Source of the DNA: Emticicia sp031378715
Lineage (GTDB): Bacteria; Bacteroidota; Bacteroidia; Cytophagales; Spirosomataceae
Length of the DNA: 7,062 nt
Direction: 5' to 3'
Assembly: GCA_031378715.1 (NCBI GenBank)
Contig: JANNEN010000263.1
Location: 1-7,062 of the forward strand
Positions 1 to 6,602 of the stretch are shown one piece after another. A model generated the notes under the pieces. That model made no database searches. It was not told the DNA's origin and worked only from the letters and a program-made list of their open reading frames with translations. How positions within the stretch are numbered: position 1 is the stretch's first letter; every line of letters starts with the position of its first letter. The position numbers were made by a program, and so were the translations under genes.

Positions 1-2474
1 GCTTCTACATAAGAGGGGTCGTTGAGCGTAACGAGTGCTTGCAAGGGCGTATTTGTGCGTAAACGGCGTGACTGACAAAACTCCCGACTTGGTGCATCGA
101 ACGACATCATCGAAGGATAAGGCGAGGTGCGTTTCCAGAAAGTATAAATCGCTCGGCGGTGTTTGTCTTCGCCACTTGAAGTATTCCACGACTCGCCACT
201 CCACGGCGAAGCCCACATTCCTTCGGATTGGTAGGGCATTACGCTTTTGCCGTACATTTTGCCTGATAAAAGCCCACTCACGAGTAAGGCCTGGTCACGC
301 ACCTGTTCGGCACTGAGCCTGATGCGGGGGCCACGAGCAAGGAATCTATTACTTGGATCTTTGTCGAGTAGCATCTGATTGACTGCCGAAGATTGTTGAT
401 ACGTACCCGACATCACAATCATTTTCAAGAGTTTTTTTACGCTCCACTGCATATCGTCTTGAAACGTAAGTGCCAGATAATCAAGCATTTCGGGGTGAGA
501 AGGCGTAAAGCCCTGCGTACCAAAATCCTCAACGGTTTCGACAATTCCCGTGCCGAAAATCTGTTCCCAAAACCGATTCACTATCACCCTCGACGTAAGC
601 GGATTTCGGCCATCGACTAACCATCGGGCAAGGCCAAGTCGGTTGCGGGGATATTCTTTGGGCATTTTCGATAAATACTTTGGAGCATCGGGCTGTACTT
701 CTTTGCCCTTAACAAGCCAATTTCCCCGCTCAAAAACGTGCTGTTTACGAGCCAAATCACCCGTGCCTTCTACCAAAATCGGACTGTGATCGGCTTTTGA
801 GTTTAATAATTCCTTATATTTTGTTTCAATCACTTGATAATCAAGCGTTTCGGCAAAAGTATTCTGAAAAGATACCCATTTTATTTGAAGCCAAGTTTTG
901 GGTGTTTTTGGACTCGTAAAAACAAAATAAAGGTCGTGTTTGCCCACTAACTTCGGCAAAGGATAAAGCATAACCGTATCCCCAGTTTTGAAAATCGGGA
1001 TTGTCAAAATCGTTTGGCCGTTTAGATTATTATCTTTTATCTCTAAAATGCCTTTTTCATTACCCGTACTGAACAACATCGCCAAACGGTTTTTTCCTGT
1101 TAAAGTTATATTTTTCAAACGTCCATAACCCGTGTGTTGCAGCCCCAAATATTTTGCATCAAGTAGCGAAGACGTGCCAGCCGAAAGTTGTTCGATGTCA
1201 TGCGAATTAACTTTTGGCTCTAAAACCCGCACAAAATGTTCAAATTCTTGGGCGTTTTTTTGCGTACCTTTACTCAAAATCCATTTTTTTAATTCCTGAA
1301 TTTTCGTCGAATCGGCTTGTTTATAAAACCGTAAATAGGGCGTTTCGCTTACCACATCTTCATCACGGGTATTATTAAAAAACGCCATTGTTTTGTAATA
1401 TTCATCATGGACGAAAGGGTCGTAAGGGTGCGTATGGCACTGCACGCAAGCCATTGTTGTACCTTGCCAAACATCAAAAGTAGTATTCACACGGTCAATC
1501 GTGGCGGCCACTCTGAACTCTTCATCTACTGTTCCGCCCTCGTCGTTGGTCATGGTGTTGCGGTGAAAAGCCGTCGCAACGAGTTGATTATCAGTGGGTT
1601 GTGGTAATAAATCACCAGCTAATTGCTCAATAGTAAACTGGTCGAAAGGCTTATCTTGATTGAAAGCCTTGATTACATAATCACGGTATCGCCAAATGTT
1701 TCGATACACATCTCGCTCGTAGCCCTTGGTGTCGGCGTAGCGAGCCAAGTCAAGCCACATAGCCGCCCAACGCTCACCATAAGCGGGCGAAGCCAAGAGT
1801 TGATTGACAACTTTTTCGTAGGCATAATCGGATTCATCAGCCAAAAAAATCTTTAATTGAGCCTCGGTAGGAGGGAGGCCAGTCAGATCTAAATATACAC
1901 GACGGAGGAGCGTACCTTTGTCGGCTTTGGGGGCGTGGGTGAGTCCTTCGGTTTTGAGTTTATCCAGAATAAAATGGTCGATTTCGTTTTTGGCAAAACG
2001 AGTTTCATTATCTTTGAAAAGTCCTATTCGTGCCAAAAAACCACCAACCGACGGAACGTCAGGTTTTTGTGGTGCTTGGTACGCCCAATGTTCGCCCCAT
2101 TCGGCTCCATTGTCAATCCACTTTTTGAGAATTTCAATTTCCTCTTGCTTCAAACCATCTTTGCCTTTGGGCATTCGTTCGTCTAAATCGTTGCTAATGA
2201 GGCGTTTATAAAATTCTGAATGGGCGGCATCTCCCGCCACAATAGCGATTTTTCCTGATTTCCCTTTGGTATTTACGGCTTCGTGGGCAAACAAAAAGCT
2301 CAAATTAGCCGCTTTTTTTACGCCACCGTGACACGCAACGCAGTGTTTGTTCAAGATGGGTTTTACTTCGGTATTAAAATCAACTTTTTGGCTAAAAGGA
2401 TTAAATCCAAAAGCCATCAAGCCGACCACGCCCAATGTTGCCGTGCCAGTCAGAATAATATTGGTGAGTTTCAT
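1..2474 (-). CDS. PSCyt1-DUF1549-CBM6-like-DUF1553 c-type cytochrome-domain protein (3' end cut by window)
   Basis: The frame is open for 824 codons from the ATG at 2474 to the left edge. It starts with a hydrophobic export segment (about residues 5-24). A planctomycete-type cytochrome domain follows (VDFNTEVKPIL, then heme motif CVACH at 45-49). DUF1549 spans about 163-355 and includes YADTKGYERD and a second CxxCH (CVQCH, 343-347, then THPYDP). About 440-535 looks like a CBM6-type beta-sandwich, ending GKHDLYFVF. DUF1553 runs from about 611 to the edge (NPLTSRVIVNRFWEQIFG; near the end RTNTPLQALVTLNDPSYVEA). Both ends are in one frame, so I see no frameshift. The family is exported, and its members often neighbour DUF1501 genes, which may follow off the left edge. 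The reaction is unknown; heme binding is inferred from the CxxCH motifs, and glycan contact from the CBM-like insert. The start fits the export signal; no Shine-Dalgarno motif is seen. Confidence 0.93.
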   Translation of the reverse strand, partial: MKLTNIILTGTATLGVVGLMAFGFNPFSQKVDFNTEVKPILNKHCVACHGGVKKAANLSFLFAHEAVNTKGKSGKIAIVAGDAAHSEFYKRLISNDLDERMPKGKDGLKQEEIEILKKWIDNGAEWGEHWAYQAPQKPDVPSVGGFLARIGLFKDNETRFAKNEIDHFILDKLKTEGLTHAPKADKGTLLRRVYLDLTGLPPTEAQLKIFLADESDYAYEKVVNQLLASPAYGERWAAMWLDLARYADTKGYERDVYRNIWRYRDYVIKAFNQDKPFDQFTIEQLAGDLLPQPTDNQLVATAFHRNTMTNDEGGTVDEEFRVAATIDRVNTTFDVWQGTTMACVQCHTHPYDPFVHDEYYKTMAFFNNTRDEDVVSETPYLRFYKQADSTKIQELKKWILSKGTQKNAQEFEHFVRVLEPKVNSHDIEQLSAGTSSLLDAKYLGLQHTGYGRLKNITLTGKNRLAMLFSTGNEKGILEIKDNNLNGQTILTIPIFKTGDTVMLYPLPKLVGKHDLYFVFTSPKTPKTWLQIKWVSFQNTFAETLDYQVIETKYKELLNSKADHSPILVEGTGDLARKQHVFERGNWLVKGKEVQPDAPKYLSKMPKEYPRNRLGLARWLVDGRNPLTSRVIVNRFWEQIFGTGIVETVEDFGTQGFTPSHPEMLDYLALTFQDDMQWSVKKLLKMIVMSGTYQQSSAVNQMLLDKDPSNRFLARGPRIRLSAEQVRDQALLVSGLLSGKMYGKSVMPYQSEGMWASPWSGESWNTSSGEDKHRRAIYTFWKRTSPYPSMMSFDAPSREFCQSRRLRTNTPLQALVTLNDPSYVE

Positions 2475-2650
2475 GTTGTCGGTACAGGTATATTTACCTT
2501 AAAATTAATAGATTTTGGCTGATTTGTATATTTTTTTTGAAAGAATAATTTAATTTCAAAATATCATCACTAAATTTAACCATTCGACACCTCATTTGCT
2601 TGAATTGTATGAATGTATTTGTAGAATCTTGTAAATACGTGAAAATTTGT

Positions 2651-2692
2651 GGTGGATAGGGCTTAGGTGGTAGGGTTTGGGTAGTGGGTTGT
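2651..2692 (+). repeat. G-rich degenerate heptamer array (AGGNNTT-like)
   Basis: Six consecutive 7-nt units can be read in register: GGTGGAT, AGGGCTT, AGGTGGT, AGGGTTT, GGGTAGT, GGGTTGT. The loose consensus AGGNNTT is the reverse complement (rotated) of the C-rich array at 2890-2952. Four GGG runs (2659, 2673, 2679, 2686) could form a G-quadruplex if one 11-nt loop is allowed. The array lies in the divergent intergenic region, 177 nt upstream of the cytochrome-domain gene's start. The rest of 2475-2650 is AT-rich. I found no RNA gene, convincing ORF or clear Bacteroidota promoter (TTTG/TAnnTTTG) in it. Confidence 0.55.
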
Positions 2693-2728
2693 TTGGTCAA
2701 TAGCTAATGATTTACACTTCATTAAATT

Positions 2729-2736
2729 CTTAAAAC
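2729..2736. repeat. Left target-site duplication of the MITE-like element
   Basis: CTTAAAAC abuts the left terminal inverted repeat directly and is identical in the same orientation to 2888-2895. A direct, not inverted, relation means it is not a continuation of the TIR. Confidence 0.8.
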
Positions 2737-2887
2737 GGGTGTAGGACAAGTTCATTTTAACCACTGAGTTTCACAGAGTTAGGCACGGAGTTTCACCGTA
2801 ATCATAGAGAAATACTCTGTGAAACCCCGTGATAAAACTCTTTTAACTCCGTGGTTTGAAAAAGTTTTACCAACTTGTCCTACACCC
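2737..2887. mobile_element. MITE-like non-coding element, 151 bp, with 16-bp TIRs and 8-bp TSD
   Basis: The ends are perfect 16-bp inverted repeats: GGGTGTAGGACAAGTT at 2737-2752 and its exact reverse complement at 2872-2887. Immediately outside both ends is the same 8-bp direct repeat CTTAAAAC (2729-2736 and 2888-2895), as expected for a target-site duplication. The interior is a nested imperfect palindrome: 2759-2770 pairs with 2845-2856 (11/12), 2775-2780 with 2836-2841, and 2784-2796 with 2819-2831 (12/13). The single strand could therefore fold into one long hairpin. CACNGAG motifs recur inside. There is no coding capacity, so it would need a transposase supplied in trans. An 8-bp duplication fits several IS families (for example IS1595 or IS66), and I cannot choose between them. 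It ends 76 nt before the next gene's start codon. Confidence 0.85.
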
Positions 2888-2895
2888 CTTAAAAC
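2888..2895. repeat. Right target-site duplication of the MITE-like element
   Basis: CTTAAAAC abuts the right terminal inverted repeat directly. It overlaps the first heptamer (TAAAACC) of the C-rich array at 2890-2952, which places the insertion at or inside that array. Confidence 0.8.
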
Positions 2896-2952
2896 CTAAC
2901 TCCCAAAATCTAAATTTTATTACTTAATTTCTAAATCCTAATTCCTAAAACC
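2890..2952. repeat. C-rich degenerate heptamer array (TAANNCC-like), nine units
   Basis: Nine units can be read in strict 7-nt register: TAAAACC, TAACTCC, CAAAATC, TAAATTT, TATTACT, TAATTTC, TAAATCC, TAATTCC, TAAAACC. The last three match the consensus TAANNCC exactly. The consensus is the inverse of the G-rich array at 2651-2692. The array ends 11 nt before the ATG at 2964, so it forms the immediate upstream leader or promoter region of that gene. Any promoter must lie in it or be brought by the MITE. No clear TTTG/TAnnTTTG pair is seen. Confidence 0.65.
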
Positions 2953-2963
2953 TCAAAAAAACA

Positions 2964-3623
2964 ATGAGCGATTTTTTATCAAAACTAAAAGGTATTTTTG
3001 TTGTACAAACGCCAGCCGATGGAAATACGGCAGAACCAGCGGCCGCCAAACCGACCACAGCAGCAAATGTTTCAAACGTCAGTGTTGTTGCCGTAGCGGC
3101 AAGCGGCAAAGTTTCGGACAAATTTTACGAGATTTTATTTGGAGCAATGGAAACCAACAATCAACCAGGCTTTGATTATTTGGAGTATAAAAAGTCGCTG
3201 CAAACCCTCGCCAAGTTGCCCATGGACGAAGCCACTCGTTACAGTTCGGCTTTTGCGGCTGCTCAGGCGATGGGCGTTTCGAACGCACAACTCAATGATT
3301 CGGCTCAATTTTATTTGAATGTCTTGAAAACCGAAGATAACAAGTTTCAAGAATCGGTGGCAGTGCAACGGCAGAAGCAAATCGGTAGCAAAGAAAAAGC
3401 CATTACTGATTTCGATGCTACCATCAAAGCCAAAGGAGAACAGATTGCCAAGCTGACGCAAGAAATAGCGACACACCAAGACGACATGGGCAAAATGAAA
3501 GCCGAGATTTCGGAGGCGGTTGTGAAAATTGAAACAACTTTGAGCGATTTTCACGCCACGTACAGCGACCTCGTTGGGCAAATCGGGCAAGATGTTGAGA
3601 ATATGAAGAAATATTTGAAGTAA
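2964..3623 (+). CDS. Helical/coiled-coil protein of unknown function, putative partner of the downstream PspA-like protein
   Basis: The protein has 219 residues; I do not recognise a named family. It begins with a short amphipathic stretch (MSDFLSKLKGIFVV). A low-complexity Ala/Thr/Val/Pro linker follows at about 17-48. A compact mainly helical segment occupies about 50-125 (KFYEILFGAM, PGFDYLEYKKSL, LPMDEATRYSSAFAAAQAMG). A long heptad-rich coiled coil runs from about 128 to the C-terminus (ends DVENMKKYLK). There is no signal peptide, transmembrane helix or Cys, so it should be cytoplasmic. The start is preceded by A-rich sequence with no Shine-Dalgarno motif. The next gene lies 188 nt downstream on the same strand with no convincing terminator between, so co-transcription is plausible. 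The shared coiled-coil character suggests the two products interact; that is inference. Confidence 0.85.
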   Translation: MSDFLSKLKGIFVVQTPADGNTAEPAAAKPTTAANVSNVSVVAVAASGKVSDKFYEILFGAMETNNQPGFDYLEYKKSLQTLAKLPMDEATRYSSAFAAAQAMGVSNAQLNDSAQFYLNVLKTEDNKFQESVAVQRQKQIGSKEKAITDFDATIKAKGEQIAKLTQEIATHQDDMGKMKAEISEAVVKIETTLSDFHATYSDLVGQIGQDVENMKKYLK

Positions 3624-3631
3624 AATTAGCT

Positions 3632-3714
3632 GATGGTCAATAGTCCGCAGACAACAGTTTTTGAATGAAATTATTATCAAATAGTAATAAAACCATGGTC
3701 TATCGTCCATGGAC
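3632..3714. repeat. Two copies of a degenerate heptamer-type direct repeat (ATGGTC...GTCC...GAC)
   Basis: Copy A at 3632-3652 reads as three heptamers GATGGTC, AATAGTC, CGCAGAC. Copy B at 3694-3714 reads CATGGTC, TATCGTC, CATGGAC. The copies share ATGGTC-AT-GTCC-GAC in order and are separated by about 41 nt of AT-rich sequence. Copy B carries two CCATGG palindromes. This fills most of the gap between the coiled-coil gene and the PspA-like gene. It is a different consensus from the TAANNCC arrays upstream. No RNA gene or strong terminator is visible in the gap. Confidence 0.5.
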
Positions 3715-3811
3715 TGACTTTTACCTAAACCAAAAGAGTAAACGCCTCGCTCTCTTTTTCAATCTAAAAACAAAGCTCCCACGTTGAGGCGGGGAGATAT
3801 ATATTTAAACA

Positions 3812-4795
3812 ATGGAATTACAAGAATCAAAACCAAAATCGTTTTGGAATCGCCCCGAAGGCACAACGGGAATGTTATTTGCCGCAGGAGCATTGCTCGG
3901 CGGGGGATATTTACTCTATCAGGCACTGCCAGTGCTTATCACTCTGGCATCAAATACGTTATATTTAGCGGGTTTACTCATTGCCTTGGCGGCGGTTATC
4001 TATATGGTACTCGACCCAAAAATGCGTAATTTAGTTTTTTATATGTACAAAAGCATCATGCGTTGGATTACGGGGCTTTTTGTACAACTCGATCCGATTG
4101 GTATCTTGAAAACTTACATCGATCAGTTACAAGATAATTTGGGTAAAATGAATCAGCAAATATCGAAGCTCAAAGGGCAGATGATTAATCTGAAAACAAT
4201 TATTGATAATAACAAAAAACAGATTCAGAACGATTTGAGTTTGGCCAGCAAAGCCAAAGAAACCGACAAGCAAGCCATGATGGTATTGAAGGCTCGCAAG
4301 GCAGGACGGCTACAAGAATCGAATATGAAACTTGATGATTTGTACAAAAAAATGGAGATTTTGTACCGAGTTTTGGGTAAAATGTACGAAAATTCGGAGG
4401 TAATGCTCGAAGATATTAAAGATCAAGTAGTGGTAAAAGAGCAAGAACGCAAGGCAATTCGGGCGAGTCATTCGGCGATGCGATCGGCCATGAATATCTT
4501 GAATGGTGACAAAGACCAACGCCAAATGTTCGATATGGCCATGGAGTCAATCACCGATGATGTGAGCCAGAAAGTAGGCGAAATGCAACGTTTCATGGAA
4601 GTTTCATCAAACTTCATGGATTCGATTGATCTCCAAAACGGTGTTTTTGAAGAAGAAGGCTTAAATATGCTCGAAAAATGGGAGAAAGAAGGCGTTTCAC
4701 TGTTGTTGGGCGATGATAAAAAAGCACTCATTGCGGGAAATAGTGTTTCGTCAAGCAGACCTTCGGGCAATCAATACGATAAATTGTTTGAGTAA
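3812..4795 (+). CDS. Membrane-anchored PspA/IM30-like coiled-coil protein
   Basis: The 327-residue protein has two hydrophobic, Gly-rich membrane segments at about 21-45 and 50-67. A further amphipathic or hydrophobic stretch lies at about 72-90. Then comes QLDPIGILKTYIDQL, which resembles the start of the PspA/IM30 fold (xxDPxxxLxxYIxxL). Residues 96-230 are an uninterrupted helical heptad pattern rich in Lys, Gln, Glu and Met. A less regular acidic segment follows (about 235-300), then a Ser-rich tail ending YDKLFE. Classical PspA/Vipp1 proteins are about 220-260 residues, peripheral, and lack the two N-terminal TM helices, so this would be a tethered version. PspA-family proteins remodel and stabilise the inner membrane. 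Assignment here rests on pattern and not a database hit. Other possibilities are a generic membrane-anchored coiled-coil scaffold. It follows the coiled-coil gene and is closed by a terminator hairpin. Confidence 0.75.
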   Translation: MELQESKPKSFWNRPEGTTGMLFAAGALLGGGYLLYQALPVLITLASNTLYLAGLLIALAAVIYMVLDPKMRNLVFYMYKSIMRWITGLFVQLDPIGILKTYIDQLQDNLGKMNQQISKLKGQMINLKTIIDNNKKQIQNDLSLASKAKETDKQAMMVLKARKAGRLQESNMKLDDLYKKMEILYRVLGKMYENSEVMLEDIKDQVVVKEQERKAIRASHSAMRSAMNILNGDKDQRQMFDMAMESITDDVSQKVGEMQRFMEVSSNFMDSIDLQNGVFEEEGLNMLEKWEKEGVSLLLGDDKKALIAGNSVSSSRPSGNQYDKLFE

Positions 4796-4814
4796 AATCT
4801 GGGTATTATTTCAT

Positions 4815-4850
4815 AAAAAATCCCGTCAGAGAGTTCTGACGGGATTTTTT
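4815..4850. terminator. Bidirectional rho-independent terminator between convergent genes
   Basis: A perfect 16-bp stem (4815-4830 with 4835-4850, core TCCCGTCAGA/TCTGACGGGA) closes a GAGT tetraloop. A-run and T-run flanks give a U-tract in both directions. It sits between the stop of the PspA-like gene (4795) and the stop of the convergent TPR/binding-protein gene (4866), and can serve both. Confidence 0.93.
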
Positions 4851-4865
4851 TGTGGTACAAGTAAT

Positions 4866-6539
4866 CTACCGCATCACCTCCACAAATTTCCCGTCTTGGT
4901 ACTTTATAATAGGCACTATCTGGTTTTCGTTTGAGTCATTGGTATAGTCGAAGCCGTCGAGGGTATAGCCCTGGGTATATTCGATGGCGTTGAGGCTGCT
5001 GCGTAGTTGGCTTTTGCCGTTGTTCAACATTCTGGCGTAAAACAGTAGCATATCGTGGCCCCAATAAGCAAAATACGAGGGGATAATATTTTGTTCGTTG
5101 AAATACGCACTACGAAAGTTTTTCACTTCATCTTTTTCACGATTGATAAAATCCAACTGAATAAGATATAATTCCCGATTGAAGACATTGAGTGAAACAC
5201 TCTCAAAATCAAACGCAGATGATGCGGCAATGATTGGAGAATTGACTTTCTTTTTATCCAAAGCATTCACGATTTTTGAACCAAACGAGTCATCGCTTCC
5301 CGAAATAAAAACATGACTCGGACGCTTGCGGGTATCAATATCTTCAACGTTTGTGAAGCGTTTGATTGCCGTTATTTCAAAACCTTTATCCAAAGCCATG
5401 TCACGGTAGGCATAAGCGAAGGTTGAATCCTTGCGGGTATTACCGAAATAAATTGCTACCGAGCGACCAACACTTTGGATTTTCATGTATTCCAAACCCT
5501 TGGCTGCTTGCATTTCGTAGGAAGGAGAAGCCAGAAATGTGGATTTTTCACTCGAAATTAACTGTAAGTTATTAGACAGGGGGTGAAGTTGTACCACATC
5601 GTTCGACTTTGCGAAGGCATTGGCAATTTTATTGGCTTCCGGGTAAAGTGGGCCAATCAACAAATCAACTTGATTGAGCTGATTATTATTTACAAGTTCC
5701 GAAATCAAACTGGCATCACGGTCAATGTCGAATGTGAAGAGATTGATATTTATTTGTTCGGCTTCGAGTTTGGTCTTTGCCAATTTCATGCCTGCGTACA
5801 AATCATAAATATATTGATTGGCTCGGCTCGACTTAGCGGCATCAAACTCATTAAGGCGAAAGGGCAGCAAAATGGCTACATTTACCACACCCCGATTATC
5901 TTTTCGAGGAATAGGTTTTTTTGTGGAAGCAGTACTTCCCCCCAAATTGAATCGGTTAGTGAGGCGGTCAGAAATTTCCAAATCCTCTTTGCTTACATTT
6001 TTGCTCTTCTGAATGTTATCAACCAAAAGCTGGGCAATGATACCATTATTTGGAAATTTCTGGTTGAGCGATTTTAGTTGGCTGCGGTCTTGTGCCTTAC
6101 TAAAATAGAAATACTGCATATTCTCAATATCTTTTTGCAGGGTTTTTCCAACAATACGGTTGAGATATTGCATACCTTCATCAATATTGTTTTCGGCAAA
6201 AGCAGCGTTGGCGTAGAGGTAGTAGGCTTCTTCGTTTTTGTTCCAATCGGGATAACGCTCAAAGAGTTGGCGGAGAGCCGTACGGGCATCAAAGTATTTT
6301 TTTTGCTTGAACGAACATAGAGCGTGATAAAAATGGGCATAAGCCACCATCGAATTATTGTATTTTCGATTAGTTAGTGGTATCAACTCACTTTGTGCTT
6401 CTATATACTGTTGGGCGGCGTAGAGTTGTACCGCTTTTTTGTATTTTAGGGCGTATTCTCGTTCCGATAGCATCGCTTGTTGAGCCACCGTTGCGTGCGT
6501 TATCAGCAAAAGAATGAAAAGAGTGCAGTACCTTTTCAT
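4866..6539 (-). CDS. Exported TPR + type I periplasmic-binding-fold protein (LpoA-like architecture)
   Basis: The 557-residue protein starts with a signal peptide (MKRYCTLFILLLITHATVA, probable cleavage before QQ, about residue 20). There is no lipobox Cys, so it is probably periplasmic and soluble. Residues about 25-135 look like two or three TPR-type helical pairs (AVQLYAAQQYIEAQSEL; ARTALRQLFERYPDW). A linker follows (about 176-215). A type I periplasmic-binding fold of the ABC-transporter substrate-binding/Peripla_BP_6 kind begins at VNVAILLPF (219-227), continues through DLYAGMKLAKTKL and DLLIGPLYP, and runs to the C-terminus. TPR plus type I PBP is the architecture of E. coli LpoA, the outer-membrane activator of PBP1A. 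A role in peptidoglycan synthesis is inferred only from that. No permease or ATPase genes are adjacent, which argues against a transport role. It lies directly downstream of yidC on the same strand. Confidence 0.9.
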   Translation of the reverse strand: MKRYCTLFILLLITHATVAQQAMLSEREYALKYKKAVQLYAAQQYIEAQSELIPLTNRKYNNSMVAYAHFYHALCSFKQKKYFDARTALRQLFERYPDWNKNEEAYYLYANAAFAENNIDEGMQYLNRIVGKTLQKDIENMQYFYFSKAQDRSQLKSLNQKFPNNGIIAQLLVDNIQKSKNVSKEDLEISDRLTNRFNLGGSTASTKKPIPRKDNRGVVNVAILLPFRLNEFDAAKSSRANQYIYDLYAGMKLAKTKLEAEQININLFTFDIDRDASLISELVNNNQLNQVDLLIGPLYPEANKIANAFAKSNDVVQLHPLSNNLQLISSEKSTFLASPSYEMQAAKGLEYMKIQSVGRSVAIYFGNTRKDSTFAYAYRDMALDKGFEITAIKRFTNVEDIDTRKRPSHVFISGSDDSFGSKIVNALDKKKVNSPIIAASSAFDFESVSLNVFNRELYLIQLDFINREKDEVKNFRSAYFNEQNIIPSYFAYWGHDMLLFYARMLNNGKSQLRSSLNAIEYTQGYTLDGFDYTNDSNENQIVPIIKYQDGKFVEVMR

Positions 6540-6564
6540 AGGTTAGTTGGTTTAGGTTTTTTCA

Positions 6565-6596
6565 AAAAGCCCTTCTACAACTGTAGAAGGGCTTTT
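6565..6596 (-). terminator. Terminator hairpin after yidC, lying in the leader of the TPR/binding-protein gene
   Basis: The 15-bp perfect inverted repeat is AAAAGCCCTTCTACA (6565-6579) and its complement (6582-6596); as RNA the loop is effectively 4 nt. On the minus strand the stem ends GGGCTTTTT, giving a short U-tract. The yidC stop codon is at 6603-6605, 7 nt upstream. Only 25 nt separate the hairpin from the ATG at 6539, leaving little room for a promoter. The hairpin may therefore act as a partial terminator or attenuator between the two genes. Confidence 0.88.
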
Positions 6597-6602
6597 CAGT
6601 AT

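Noticed and set aside
2494..2700. 68-codon minus-strand open frame in the divergent spacer
   Set aside because: It reads through the G-rich heptamer array (giving a Pro/Thr-rich start) and AT-rich DNA, with no recognisable domain; more likely chance.
2475..2963. Bacteroidota-type promoter (TTTG near -33, TAnnTTTG near -7) for the two divergent genes
   Set aside because: Only near matches such as TAAATTTT at 2911 or TAGGGTTTG at 2671 were found, none with correct spacing, so no promoter is annotated.
3135..3710. 191-codon minus-strand open frame antisense to the coiled-coil gene
   Set aside because: It overlaps a convincing coding frame almost entirely, its product looks like a random Leu/Ile/Phe-rich translation, and no family features are seen.
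3743..3791. CGCCTC/GAGGCG inverted repeat before the PspA-like gene, considered as terminator or operator
   Set aside because: The arms are only 6 bp with a 37-nt loop and no U-tract; too weak to call.
5583..6077. 164-codon plus-strand open frame inside the TPR/binding-protein gene
   Set aside because: It is antisense to a well supported gene with a signal peptide and recognisable domains, and has no features of its own.
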